Positions 55,564-64,000 of a stretch of DNA of 64,000 nt are shown here, one piece after another. The DNA lies in NCBI RefSeq assembly GCF_000224005.2, contig NZ_CP007031.1:421501-485500 (forward strand), written 5' to 3'. The DNA comes from Marichromatium purpuratum 984 (GTDB taxonomy: Bacteria > Pseudomonadota > Gammaproteobacteria > Chromatiales > Chromatiaceae). The position numbers and the translations under genes are program-made. Position 1 is the first letter of the stretch, and each line of letters begins with the position of its first letter. Below the pieces are notes generated by a model, which saw nothing but the letters and a program-made list of their open reading frames with translations, did not search any database and was not told the DNA's origin.

Positions 55564-56982
55564 TCACAGTGTCTGCGAGGCGAAGTCGGCCAGACGCGAG
55601 CGCTCGCCGCGCATCAGGGTGATGTGACCGCCGTGCTCCCAGTGCTTGAAGCGGTCCACCACATAGGTCAGGCCCGAGGTGGTCTCGGTCAAGTAGGGGG
55701 TGTCGATCTGCGAGATGTTGCCGAGACAGACCACCTTGGTGCCGGGACCGGCGCGGGTGATCAGGGTCTTCATCTGCTTGGCGGTGAGGTTCTGCGCCTC
55801 GTCGAGGATGATGTACTTGTCGAGGAAGGTGCGCCCGCGCATGAAGTTCAGCGAGCTGATGCGGATGCGGTTGCGCAGCAGGTCGTTGGTCGCCTCGCGC
55901 CCCCAGTCGCCGCCGCCCTCGGGGCGGGTGAGCACCTCCAGGTTGTCCATCAGCGCGCCCATCCAGGGTGTCATCTTCTCCTCCTCCGTGCCGGGCAGGA
56001 AGCCGATGTCCTCGCCCACCGGAACCGTCACCCGGGTCATGATGATCTCGCGATAGCGGTTCTGGTCGAGCACCTGCGCCAGCCCGGCGGCGAGCGCCAG
56101 CAGCGTCTTGCCGGTGCCGGCGGTGCCGAGCAGAGTGACGAAGTCGAGTTCGGGGTCCATCAGCATGTTGAGCGCGAAGTTCTGCTCGCGGTTGCGCGCG
56201 GTGATGCCCCAGACGTTGTGACGCGTCACCCGATGGTCCTCGACCAGCTCGATCACCGCCTCGGTTTCGGCGGGTTTGTCGCGCACGATCGCCTCGAAGC
56301 CGTCGTCCCGATCGAGCGAGAGACACTGCGCCGGGTACCAGTCGGCGATGTCGGGGCCGGAGACGCGGTAGAAGGTGTGGCCATCCTCCTGCCAGGCGTC
56401 GACCGCCTTCTGGTGTCGCTCCCAGAAGTCTGCGGGCAGCGCGTCGTGACCGCTGTAGAGCAGCTCGGCGTCGTCGAGCACGCGGTCGTTGCTGTAGTCC
56501 TCGGCGACGATGCCGAGGACCGCCGCTTTGATCCGCAGATTGATGTCCTTGGAGACCACGATCACCTGGCGGTCCGGGCGCTCGCGGCTGAGCACCTGGG
56601 CGATGCCGAGGATCTGGTTGTCGGCGACGGTGCCGGGGAGCGCCTCGGGCAGGTCGAGTTTGAAGGCGGTGGTCTGGAAATAGAGCCGGCCACTGGCCGC
56701 CTCGAGCCCGCCGCCGTTGCCGGCGAGCGGGCCGAGCGCTAGTCCGGCGTCGATCTCTGTCTTGTCCGCCCCGCCCATCAGCTGGTCGAGGAAGCGGCTG
56801 ACCTGGCGCACGTTGCGCGCGACCTCGGACATGCCCTTCTTGCCGCGGTCGAGCTCTTCGAGCACCACCATCGGCAGGAAGAGATCGTGCTCCTGGAAGC
56901 GGAACAGTGCGCTCGGGTCGTGCATCAACACGTTGGTATCGAGGACGAACAGGCAGGTGGTGTCGTTTTCGCGTTTGATCAT
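55564..56982 (-). CDS. PhoH2-type PIN domain plus PhoH ATPase
   Basis: This 472-residue protein has an N-terminal PIN nuclease domain (about 1-145: FVLDTNVLMHDP, VVLEELDRGKKG, VSKDINLRIKA) joined to a PhoH ATPase domain (about 245-470) with Walker A GTAGTGKTLLALAAG, Walker B FLDKYIILDEAQN and MKTLITRAG. PhoH2 proteins are sequence-specific RNA-unwinding ribonucleases and are sometimes encoded with an antitoxin; no small antitoxin gene is seen upstream here. It is a lone gene between the DsrE-like and peroxiredoxin genes. Confidence 0.93.
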   Translation of the reverse strand: MIKRENDTTCLFVLDTNVLMHDPSALFRFQEHDLFLPMVVLEELDRGKKGMSEVARNVRQVSRFLDQLMGGADKTEIDAGLALGPLAGNGGGLEAASGRLYFQTTAFKLDLPEALPGTVADNQILGIAQVLSRERPDRQVIVVSKDINLRIKAAVLGIVAEDYSNDRVLDDAELLYSGHDALPADFWERHQKAVDAWQEDGHTFYRVSGPDIADWYPAQCLSLDRDDGFEAIVRDKPAETEAVIELVEDHRVTRHNVWGITARNREQNFALNMLMDPELDFVTLLGTAGTGKTLLALAAGLAQVLDQNRYREIIMTRVTVPVGEDIGFLPGTEEEKMTPWMGALMDNLEVLTRPEGGGDWGREATNDLLRNRIRISSLNFMRGRTFLDKYIILDEAQNLTAKQMKTLITRAGPGTKVVCLGNISQIDTPYLTETTSGLTYVVDRFKHWEHGGHITLMRGERSRLADFASQTL

Positions 56983-57206
56983 GACGGTCTGCAGGGAGCG
57001 GTTGGGGCGTGGCCTGGCGCGCAGAGTTGCGTCGGTCGCGCCGTTGCGGACGCCCGCGTACCGGGCCTCGGGGGGCAGGCGCGACCGGTCGGGGTCGTGC
57101 CCGGCGGTACCCTGGAGGTCCGTCTGGCGGGGTGAGGATAGGGGGAGGCGAGAGGCCTGCGGCGGGCGTGGCGGGACATGATGCGATGGCGCGCCCTCTC
57201 CGCCTG

Positions 57207-57677
57207 CTACTGGGCCAGGCCCCTGACCGCTTCAAGCACCTCGTCGACGTGCCCCTTGACCTTCACCTTGCGCCACTCCCGCACCAGGGTGCCGGTGGCG
57301 TCGATGAGGAAGGTGCTGCGTTCGATACCGAGGCTCTCGCGACCATAGAGCGTCTTGAGCTTGATCACGTCGAAGGCGCGGCAGAGCTGCTCGTCGGTGT
57401 CGGCGATCAGCTCGAAGGGGAAGGATTGCTTGGTCTTGAAGTTCTGCTGGGCGCGCAGACCGTCGCGCGAGGCGCCGAGGATGAGGGTGTCGGCGGCGCC
57501 GAAGTCGGCGTGGGCGGCGGCGAAGTCCAGCCCCTCCTGGGTGCAGCCCGGGGTACTCGCCCTGGGGTAGAAGTAGAGCACCAGGTTGCGGCCACGATAG
57601 TCGGTCAGCCGGATCTGTTGGTCGTCGGTGGCGGTCAGCTCGAGGTCGGGGACCGGGTCACCGATGGCAATGCTCAT
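57207..57677 (-). CDS. Bcp/PrxQ-type peroxiredoxin lacking the usual resolving Cys
   Basis: This 156-residue thiol peroxidase reduces hydroperoxides. The active site reads PRASTPGCTQEGL with peroxidatic C45. In many Bcp enzymes a resolving cysteine lies five residues later; here position 50 is Leu. The only other Cys is C98 in EQLCRAFD. It may resolve in a different way or through glutathione/thioredoxin. The start at 57677 and C-terminal length match the family. It precedes a GcvR-like gene's end by 81 bases. Confidence 0.9.
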   Translation of the reverse strand: MSIAIGDPVPDLELTATDDQQIRLTDYRGRNLVLYFYPRASTPGCTQEGLDFAAAHADFGAADTLILGASRDGLRAQQNFKTKQSFPFELIADTDEQLCRAFDVIKLKTLYGRESLGIERSTFLIDATGTLVREWRKVKVKGHVDEVLEAVRGLAQ

Positions 57678-57758
57678 GCGTCTTGCTCCCTGTAGCGATG
57701 GCTCATCCGCCGATGTGCGGTCGCCGTCGCCGGATTGGAAGCGGGCATCGCCGTCGAC

Positions 57759-58298
57759 TCAGCTCTTGAGCGGCTCGAGCACCGCGTCGAGGTTGAGTCC
57801 GTCGCAGTAGTCCATGAACTCGTCGCGCAGTCCGGCGATATGGATGTCGGCGGGGATGCCCACGGCGATGTGCACCGAGAACATCGGGGTGCCGGTATGG
57901 GCCGCGGCATAGGTGCTGGTGGCCATGTCCTCGATGTTGATCCGGCGCTCGGCGAAGAAGGCGGCGAGGTTGTTGACGATCCCCGGATGATCCATCGATA
58001 CCACGTCGACCGCGTAGGGCAGCAGGTTGGCCCCGGCGTTACGCTGGCCGGTGCGCTTGGAGACGATGGTCATGCCGAGCTGGCGCTCGAGCTCGGGCAG
58101 CGCGTTCTCGATCTTGGCGAGGGTGTTCCATTTTCCTTCCACCAGCAGCATGGCGGCGAACTCGCCACCCAGGACGCTCATCCGGCTGTCCTCGATATTG
58201 CAGCCGTGCTCGAGCACGGTCCGGGAGATCTGATCGACGATACCGGGGTGGTCTTCGCCGAGCGCCGAGATCACGAGGTAGGTCTTCTGCCTGGTCAT
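57759..58298 (-). CDS. GcvR-like protein with two ACT domains
   Basis: The ATG at 58298, after AAGGAC, gives 179 residues. Two ACT domains are recognisable: LVISALGEDHPGIVDQISRT at the N-terminus and VVSMDHPGIVNNLAAFF in the second half. E. coli GcvR antagonises GcvA in glycine cleavage control; relatives are often near bcp, as here, and may sense amino acids in other ways. It is probably transcribed together with the peroxiredoxin gene. Confidence 0.88.
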   Translation of the reverse strand: MTRQKTYLVISALGEDHPGIVDQISRTVLEHGCNIEDSRMSVLGGEFAAMLLVEGKWNTLAKIENALPELERQLGMTIVSKRTGQRNAGANLLPYAVDVVSMDHPGIVNNLAAFFAERRINIEDMATSTYAAAHTGTPMFSVHIAVGIPADIHIAGLRDEFMDYCDGLNLDAVLEPLKS

Positions 58299-58381
58299 GT
58301 CCTTGCCGAAGGTGGAGGGTTGAGGAGACAACGCTGAGTGTAGCATGGCGCGTCTGCGCACCCCTATCGGCGGCTTTCGGT

Positions 58382-58489
58382 TACCAGCTACCAGCTACCA
58401 GCTACCAGCCATCAGCTACCAGCCGCCAGTGGGGAAGGGTCGGCTACTTTGGCTGGCGGCTGGCGGCTGGCGGCTGATGGCTGATGGCT
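58382..58489. repeat. Heptamer inverted pair (TACCAGC and GGCTGGC arrays)
   Basis: Four TACCAGC units (58382-58409), a CATCAGC, another TACCAGC and a partial CGCCAG run to 58429. After about 21 bases, three GGCTGGC and two GGCTGAT units run from 58451 to 58485. The halves are imperfect reverse complements, so they could form a long hairpin. The arms TTGAACC are absent, so this is a reduced member of the family. Confidence 0.8.
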
Positions 58490-58499
58490 CGAATCCCCC

Positions 58500-59177
58500 T
58501 CACCCCGGCTCGGCCCACATCCGCAGCAGGTTGACATAGCTGCGGTCGACCCGCTGGGCGGCGGGATCGTCGGGGGCGCGCTCGAGCAGGGTCTCGCGGG
58601 CCTGGCCGAGTTCATAGAGCAGCTCGCGGCGGGCCGGGTCACGCACCAGGCTCTGGATCCAGGTCACCGCCACCAGCCGCTCGCCCCGGGTCACCGGGGC
58701 GACCTGGTGGAGGCTGGAGGCGGGGTAGAGCACCGCGTCGCCGGCCTCGCCTCGCACCCGCTGCTCGCCGAAGCTGGTACGGATCACCAGCTCGCCGCCG
58801 TCGTAATCGTCCGCCGGGCTGAGCCACAGGGTCAGCGCCAGGTCGCTGCGCATCCGTCCCCCGGCCCCGCCCATGATCGGCTCGTCGACGTGCTCGCCGT
58901 AGTGCATCCCCGGGCGGTAGCGGGCGAAGATCGGGTCGGCGACCCGCTCGGGCAGGGCGGTGGCGCGAAACACCGGGTGATGGCCGAGCGCCGACATGAT
59001 GATGCGCGCGAGTCGCTGCATCCGCTCGGGGTCGGGTTGCAGCTCCTGGTTGTGCTTGACCCGTGCCGCGCTGCGCCCGGCGCTGCGGGTGCCCGCGACC
59101 GCCGGCAGCTCGGCCAGCGTGGCGTGGACCTTGTCGAGTTGAGCCGGGCCGAGTAGCTGGGGGATGATCTGCAACAT
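58500..59177 (-). CDS. PiuC-like Fe(II)/2-oxoglutarate dioxygenase (PKHX-type)
   Basis: The ATG at 59177 (AAGGAG upstream) gives 225 residues. The iron ligands are H96 and D98 in YGEHVDEP and H157 in SLHQVAP; R167 binds 2-oxoglutarate. The neighbourhood FARYRPGMHYG and DYDGGELVIR is typical of PiuC/Fe2OG hydroxylases, usually encoded beside TonB-dependent iron receptors. No receptor is present here. The target of hydroxylation is unknown. Confidence 0.93.
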   Translation of the reverse strand: MLQIIPQLLGPAQLDKVHATLAELPAVAGTRSAGRSAARVKHNQELQPDPERMQRLARIIMSALGHHPVFRATALPERVADPIFARYRPGMHYGEHVDEPIMGGAGGRMRSDLALTLWLSPADDYDGGELVIRTSFGEQRVRGEAGDAVLYPASSLHQVAPVTRGERLVAVTWIQSLVRDPARRELLYELGQARETLLERAPDDPAAQRVDRSYVNLLRMWAEPG

Positions 59178-59261
59178 GGGATCTCCTTGGTCGGGATCTC
59201 GGTGATGGTCGCCCCGCGCCCGGGGCGATCGGATTGGTCGAGACACGAGGGAGGCGGCGAC

Positions 59262-59849
59262 ATGATCCTGCAGGTCAGCATCGATGACCGGACCCATCGA
59301 CTCGAGGTGCCCGAGGCGCTGCTCGAACAGGCGGCGACGTTCTTCGCTCAACTCGATCGCGACATGGATCGCGGCTGGCAGCTCGGGCGCACCTGGGTCG
59401 AGCACCCGGATCGCGAGCAGCGCTGCAGGATCGTCGCCGACAAGCTGCTCACCGCGATCGAGGACGGCAATACCCGGCTCGGGCTGCTGATGGCCGGCTA
59501 TCTGCTCGATCGCCTGCCCGAACTGGAATCCGTGGCGCTCGCCGTCGATGGCGAGATCCACGACCACCGCTTCAATCTCGTCGCCGCGCCTGATGCCGCG
59601 CCCGTCGTCGATATCGAGACCGCCACCCCGGCGCTCGGGCTCGACAAGCTCGCGGCGCTGGCGCGCGCCGGCGAGGAGGTCACGGCGGTGTTCAAGGTCG
59701 GTCGCGGCTATCGCTTCTCGGTGTTCGACCACGCCAGCGGCGCCTGGCGCGACGGTCCGCTGTGCGGCGTCGAGGTGGAGGCGGCGCGGCTGCGCGAGGC
59801 GGCCTTCAAGGCGCGCTATGAGGCGCTGCAGCGGGGGCGCGCCGGCTGA
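59262..59849 (+). CDS. Hypothetical protein
   Basis: The gene encodes 195 residues from ATG 59262 after GAGGGAGGCGG. It has no membrane segment or signal peptide and looks like a soluble mixed alpha/beta protein. RTHRLEVPEALLEQAATFFAQ and GRTWVEHPDREQRCRIVADK are the most distinctive stretches. I recognise no domain. Codon use is like its neighbours. It is followed after 13 bases by the SLC13 permease gene, so they probably share a transcript. Confidence 0.75.
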   Translation: MILQVSIDDRTHRLEVPEALLEQAATFFAQLDRDMDRGWQLGRTWVEHPDREQRCRIVADKLLTAIEDGNTRLGLLMAGYLLDRLPELESVALAVDGEIHDHRFNLVAAPDAAPVVDIETATPALGLDKLAALARAGEEVTAVFKVGRGYRFSVFDHASGAWRDGPLCGVEVEAARLREAAFKARYEALQRGRAG

Positions 59850-59862
59850 GCGCGAGGCGGGC

Positions 59863-61656
59863 ATGGAGGCGTTGGCGCAACTCGACTGGCAGGGCTGGTT
59901 CAGTCTGGCGATGGTGGCCTGCTGCTTCGTGCTGTTCGCCTTCACCCGGGTCGCCCCCGACATCGTCACCAGTGGCGCGCTGACCCTGCTGCTGGTCAGC
60001 GGGGTGCTCACCGCCGAGGAGGCCCTGGCCGGTTTCGCCAACCCCGGCATGCTCACCGTCGGGGTGCTCTACGTGGTGGTCAGCGGGCTGGCCGAGACCG
60101 GCGCCATCGGCTGGCTCGGCCCGCGCCTGCTCGGCCGCCCGCACGGACCGCGCGCGGCGCGGGTGCGGCTGATGGCGCCGGTGGCCGCGCTCAGCGCGCT
60201 GCTCAACAACACCCCGGTGGTGGCGATCTTCATCCCCGCGGTGCAGGACTGGGCCAGACGCCATCGTCTGGAGCTGTCGCGGTTGCTGATCCCGCTGTCC
60301 TATGCCGGGATCGTCGGTGGGACCTGCACCCTGATCGGCACCAGTACCAATCTGGTGGTCAACGGGCTCTATATCGAGCACCAGGGCGGCGCCGGGCTGG
60401 GGTTGTTCGAGCCGTTGTGGATCGGGCTGCCGGTGACCCTGGTCACCCTCGGCTTTCTGCTGCTCGCCGGCGACTGGCTGCTGCCGCGCCGCCAGCCCCC
60501 GGCGGCCGGCTACGGCGACCTGCGCGAGTACGTCGCCGAGATGCTGGTCGAGCCGGGCAGTGCGCTGGTCGGGCGCTCGATCGAGGCCGCCGGGCTGCGT
60601 CAGCTCCCGGGGCTGTTCCTGGTCGAGATCGAGCGCGGCGCCCAGGTGCTGCCCGCCGTCTCCCCGCAGGCGGTGCTCCAGGCCGGCGATCGGCTGGTGT
60701 TCGTCGGGGTGATCGACTCGATGATGGAGCTGCAGCGTACCCGCGGGCTGATCCCGGCCAATGACCAGGTGTTCAAGCTCGACCTGCCACGCCCCGGGCG
60801 TTGCTTCGTCGAGGCGGTGCTCTCCGACAAGTCGCCGCTGATCGGACTGAGCGTGCGCGACGGGCGCTTTCGCAACCGCTACGACGCGGTGATCATCGCG
60901 CTCTCGCGCAACGGCCGACGGGTGCGCGGCAAGATCGGCGACATCGTCCTCGCCCCCGGCGACACCCTGCTGCTGGAGACCCGCCCGGACTTCGTCGAGC
61001 GTCAGCGCAACGTCCGCGACTTCCTGCTGGTGAGCCAGATCGGCGACTCCCACCCACTCGAGCACCGCCGCGCGCCGCTGGCCATCGCCATCGTGCTGGC
61101 GATGGTGGCGGTGGTCGCGTTCGGCTGGCTGAGCATGCTCGAGGCGGCGCTGCTGGCCGCCGGCAGCATGATCCTCACTGGCTGCACCAGTGGGCGCATC
61201 GCCCGGCGCGCACCGGACTGGCAGGTGCTGGTGGTGATCGCCACTTCCTTCGGCATCGGCGCGGCGCTGGAGAAGACCGGCGCCGCGGCGCTGCTCGCCG
61301 GCGGTCTGATCGGGCTCGCCGACGGCCAGCCGTGGTCGGCGCTGGGCCTGGTGTTCGTCGCCACCGCGCTGCTCACCTCGCTGGCCACCAACAACGTCGC
61401 TGCGGTGCTGGTGTTCCCGATCGCGGTCGAGACCGCGCGCACCATGGGGGTGGCGCTCGAGCCCTTCGTGCTGACGCTGATGGTCGCCGCCTCGGCGAGC
61501 TTCGCCACCCCGATCGGCTATCAGACCAATCTGATGGTGTTCAACGTCGGCGGCTATCGCTTCGGCGACTTCGTCCGCGCCGGGGTGCCGCTAACCCTGC
61601 TGGTGGGCGTGGTGACCGTTGCGCTGACGCCGTTGGTGTGGCCCTTCCGGCCCTGA
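59863..61656 (+). CDS. SLC13-family anion permease with two TrkA_C (RCK_C) domains
   Basis: This 597-residue inner-membrane protein has an N-terminal set of membrane helices with the NNTP motif (ALSALLNNTPVVAIFIP) and a C-terminal half with TNNVAAVLVFPIAV and TPIGYQTNLMVFNVGGYRFGDF, both substrate-site hairpins of the DASS family. Between them (about 205-390) lie two TrkA_C domains, cytoplasmic regulatory modules. This layout is found in many sodium/sulfate or divalent anion transporters. The substrate is not evident. The ATG at 59863 is preceded by GAGG. Confidence 0.9.
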   Translation: MEALAQLDWQGWFSLAMVACCFVLFAFTRVAPDIVTSGALTLLLVSGVLTAEEALAGFANPGMLTVGVLYVVVSGLAETGAIGWLGPRLLGRPHGPRAARVRLMAPVAALSALLNNTPVVAIFIPAVQDWARRHRLELSRLLIPLSYAGIVGGTCTLIGTSTNLVVNGLYIEHQGGAGLGLFEPLWIGLPVTLVTLGFLLLAGDWLLPRRQPPAAGYGDLREYVAEMLVEPGSALVGRSIEAAGLRQLPGLFLVEIERGAQVLPAVSPQAVLQAGDRLVFVGVIDSMMELQRTRGLIPANDQVFKLDLPRPGRCFVEAVLSDKSPLIGLSVRDGRFRNRYDAVIIALSRNGRRVRGKIGDIVLAPGDTLLLETRPDFVERQRNVRDFLLVSQIGDSHPLEHRRAPLAIAIVLAMVAVVAFGWLSMLEAALLAAGSMILTGCTSGRIARRAPDWQVLVVIATSFGIGAALEKTGAAALLAGGLIGLADGQPWSALGLVFVATALLTSLATNNVAAVLVFPIAVETARTMGVALEPFVLTLMVAASASFATPIGYQTNLMVFNVGGYRFGDFVRAGVPLTLLVGVVTVALTPLVWPFRP

Positions 61657-61699
61657 GTTAAGCTCGGGGCATCGTCCCGTCACTGGCCCGGAGGTCCGG

Positions 61700-62530
61700 A
61701 TGTCGCCCTTGTGCTCTCGCCCGTTGCATCCCCTGTTGCTGTTGTCGCTGTCCCTGGGCTGGTGCGCCGTCGCCGTCGCCAACCCCTGGCCCGGGGTCGA
61801 GCGCCCGAGCGCCGGTCCGGCGCAGGTCATTGGCGCTCCGGCCAATGGCTGTCTCGCCGGCGCCGTGGCACTGCCCGCGAGCGGGGTCGGTTATCTCGAC
61901 GTACGCCGTTGGCGTGGCCGTTACTACGGCCATCCGCGTCTGCTCGCGCTGATCGAGACGCTCGGCCGGGCGCAGCAGGCGCGCGACGAGCGGCTGGTGA
62001 TGGTCGGCGATCTCTCGCAGCCGCGCGGCGGGCGGATGTCCGGCGGTCATCGCAGCCACCAGCACGGGCTCGACGTCGACCTGTGGCTGACCCTGGCAGC
62101 GTCGCCGGCGGATGCGCGAGCGCTGCTCGACGAGGGCGATCCGCCGAGCCTGGTCAGCGGTGATCGGGTCAACCGGCGTTGGGGCGAGGATGCGCGCTTT
62201 CTCATCGAGTGGGCGGCGCGCCGCCCCGAGGTCGACCGTCTGTTCGTCAATCCGGCGATCAAGCGCGCGCTCTGTGACGCCACCGGTGGCGCCGACTGGC
62301 TGCGCAAGGTACGGCCGTGGTGGGGACACGACGCCCACACGCACGTGCGTCTGGCCTGCCCGGAGGACAGCCCGGCCTGCGAGCCGCAGTCGCCGATCCC
62401 GGCGGGGCCGGGCTGTGGCGCCGAACTCGACTGGTGGTTCAGCGCCGAGGCGCGCAGCCCGGGCAGTGGGCGACGCGTCGCCGAGCCGACCCCGCCGGCG
62501 GCCTGCGCGCGGCTGTTGAACGCCCCCTGA
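61700..62530 (+). CDS. mepA: Penicillin-insensitive murein endopeptidase MepA
   Basis: This 276-residue periplasmic LAS-family metalloendopeptidase cleaves D-Ala-meso-DAP cross-links in peptidoglycan. A signal peptide (about 1-28) is present. The zinc motif GGHRSHQHGLDVDLW has H120 and D127, and WWGHDAHTHVRL carries the third histidine. Cysteines at the C-terminal half may form disulphides, as in E. coli MepA. It is probably monocistronic, before smc. Confidence 0.95.
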   Translation: MSPLCSRPLHPLLLLSLSLGWCAVAVANPWPGVERPSAGPAQVIGAPANGCLAGAVALPASGVGYLDVRRWRGRYYGHPRLLALIETLGRAQQARDERLVMVGDLSQPRGGRMSGGHRSHQHGLDVDLWLTLAASPADARALLDEGDPPSLVSGDRVNRRWGEDARFLIEWAARRPEVDRLFVNPAIKRALCDATGGADWLRKVRPWWGHDAHTHVRLACPEDSPACEPQSPIPAGPGCGAELDWWFSAEARSPGSGRRVAEPTPPAACARLLNAP

Positions 62531-62622
62531 GCCGGTCCGCCCGATGACGCGCCAGCCCACTGGTCATGCGGGCTCGGCGCGTTTCGCTGTACCCGTTGCA
62601 TGGCTTCCGGTATGTTTCTCGC

Positions 62623-64000
62623 ATGCGTCTCGAAAAGATCAAACTCGCCGGCTTCAAGTCCTTCGTCGACCCCACCAGCGTCGCCTTCCCCAGCAACCTC
62701 GTCGGGGTGGTCGGCCCCAACGGCTGTGGCAAGTCCAATGTGATCGATGCGGTGCGCTGGGTGATGGGCGAGAGTTCGGCGAAGATGCTGCGCGGCGAGT
62801 CGATGGCCGACGTCATCTTCAACGGCAGCACCGGGCGCAAGCCGGTGGGCACGGCGAGCATCGAGCTGGTGTTCGACAACAGTGACGGTCGCGCCGGCGG
62901 CGAGTACGCGCGCTTTGCGCAGATCTCGGTCAAGCGTCAGGTCACCCGCGACGGCCAGTCGACCTACTTCCTCAACGGCGCGCGCTGTCGTCGGCGCGAC
63001 ATCCAGGACCTCTTCCTCGGCACCGGCCTGGGGCCGCGCTCCTACGCCATCATCGAGCAGGGGATGATCTCGCGGATCATCGAGGCCCGTCCCGAGGACC
63101 TGCGTCTGTTCCTTGAGGAGGCCGCCGGCATCTCCAAGTACAAGGAGCGCCGCCGCGAGACCGAGAACCGGATGCGCCACACCCGCGAGAACCTGGAGCG
63201 GCTCGACGACCTGCGCGAGGAGGTCGGCAAGCAGCTCGAACACCTCGAACGCCAGGCCGCCACCGCCGAGAAGTACACCCGGCTCAAGGCCGAAGAGCGT
63301 CAGCTCGGGCTCGAGCTCAAGGCGCTGCGCTGGCGCGCGCTGGCCACCGAGATCGCCACCGACGATCGGCACATCGCCGAGGCCGAGACCGGTGCCGAGG
63401 GCCATCTCGCCGAGCAGCGCCGGATCGAGTCCGAACTCGAGCAGCGGCGCGCGGCACGCGCCGAGGCCGGCGAGTCCTTCAACAAGGTTCAGGAGCGGTT
63501 CTACGCGGTGGGCGCCGAGATCGCCCGCACCGAGCAGGCGATCGAGTTCGCCAGCCAGGCGCGCGCGCGCACCGAGTCCGAGCTGGCGCGGCTCGACCAG
63601 GAACAGGGCGACGCCGCGCGTCATCTCGAACGCGATCGCGCCCGTCTGGTCGAGCTGGAGCAGGCGCTCGCCGCCGACGAGCCCGAGTTGGCCCGCGCCG
63701 AGCAGGCGCTCGCCGAGGTCGCCGGCTCGGTGATGACCGCCGAGGAGCAGTTGCGGTCGTGGGAGGCGGAGTGGGACCGCTTCAACCGCGAGGCGGCGCA
63801 GCCGGCCGAGCAGGCACAGGTCGAGCGCGCGCGGATCAATGCCATCGAGCAGCGGATCGAACGCGATCGCGAACGGCGGCGCCGGATCGAGGAGGAGGTC
63901 TCGCGGCTGCGCTCGGCCGACGTCCACGAGCGCATCGAGGTGCTGGAGGAGCAGGAAGAGGTCTGTCTGGCGCGGATCGACGACTTCGAGCAGCGCCAGC
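62623..64000 (+). CDS. smc: Chromosome partition protein SMC, 5' part
   Basis: The start at 62623 and about 459 codons are present before the window edge. The ATPase head shows MRLEKIKLAGFKSFVDP, Walker A GPNGCGKSNVIDAVRWVMGE and the Q-loop area, then SYAIIEQGMISRIIEARPED. From about residue 165 the sequence is a heptad-rich coiled coil. SMC organises and segregates the chromosome. No clear ribosome-binding site is visible. The rest of the protein, including the hinge and C-terminal head, is outside the window. Confidence 0.96.
   Translation, partial: MRLEKIKLAGFKSFVDPTSVAFPSNLVGVVGPNGCGKSNVIDAVRWVMGESSAKMLRGESMADVIFNGSTGRKPVGTASIELVFDNSDGRAGGEYARFAQISVKRQVTRDGQSTYFLNGARCRRRDIQDLFLGTGLGPRSYAIIEQGMISRIIEARPEDLRLFLEEAAGISKYKERRRETENRMRHTRENLERLDDLREEVGKQLEHLERQAATAEKYTRLKAEERQLGLELKALRWRALATEIATDDRHIAEAETGAEGHLAEQRRIESELEQRRAARAEAGESFNKVQERFYAVGAEIARTEQAIEFASQARARTESELARLDQEQGDAARHLERDRARLVELEQALAADEPELARAEQALAEVAGSVMTAEEQLRSWEAEWDRFNREAAQPAEQAQVERARINAIEQRIERDRERRRRIEEEVSRLRSADVHERIEVLEEQEEVCLARIDDFEQRQ

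Overview
The window is very GC-rich (roughly two thirds or more by eye) and reads as a chromosomal segment of a gammaproteobacterium. The best guess is a purple sulfur bacterium of the Chromatiaceae. This rests on the rpsF-rpsR-DUF2232-rplI-dnaB-radA order, a complete-looking men block for menaquinone, a class I fructose-1,6-bisphosphatase, TauE/SafE and DsrE family proteins, and many c-di-GMP and chemotaxis proteins. The genus cannot be fixed from sequence alone. No rRNA, tRNA, CRISPR array, prophage or insertion sequence was seen.

Layout. 1-9.4 kb (minus strand) is a tightly packed run: an SDR/DUF2867 protein, an alpha/beta hydrolase, menF, menD, menB, menA, menC, then a penicillin-binding protein cut by the left edge. 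9.6-11.0 kb (plus) holds a lipoprotein hydrolase and a Nudix enzyme. 11.0-17.5 kb (minus) is a phosphate district: a Na/Pi cotransporter with a universal stress protein, then DUF47/PhoU-like and PiT phosphate permease followed by a P-loop NTPase and a PPP-type phosphatase. 17.8-23.0 kb holds three signalling proteins (an orphan HBM/HAMP receptor, EAL-CBS-GGDEF, MCP). 23.4-28.1 kb has small genes (hypothetical, bacteriohemerythrin, TauE/SafE, ABC-2 transporter) separated by repeat-laden gaps. 28.2-34.1 kb carries PBP1B with a probable LpoP-type activator, YoaA helicase and a membrane J-domain protein. 34.4-39.6 kb is the ribosomal protein/replication block. 39.6-43.7 kb has a membrane-anchored hypothetical, a gamma-carbonic anhydrase-like protein and a TPR-methyltransferase. 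43.7-46.4 kb is a PAS-GGDEF-EAL protein whose catalytic motifs are eroded. 46.5-53.8 kb is a lower-GC type IV pilus minor pilin/PilY1 operon. 54-64 kb contains fbp, a DsrE-like protein, PhoH/PIN, a Bcp-type peroxiredoxin, a GcvR-like protein, a PiuC-like dioxygenase, an SLC13 permease, mepA and the 5' part of smc.

The most unusual structure is a family of intergenic elements. Each has inverted arms of a degenerate TTGAACCGCCAAG... sequence, usually around a CAGCCTCC/GGAGGCTG inner inverted repeat, and is flanked by tandem heptamers of the form CTGGYSG/CTGATSG. Copies lie near 23.2, 24.0, 25.7, 27.8 and 34.1 kb, and heptamer-only relatives lie at 55.0 and 58.4 kb. Other points of interest are a PilY1 with a lectin-like insertion, the degenerate GGDEF-EAL protein, an overlapping P-loop NTPase/phosphatase gene pair, a TPR lipoprotein directly behind PBP1B, and a men-linked hydrolase lacking the expected catalytic histidine.
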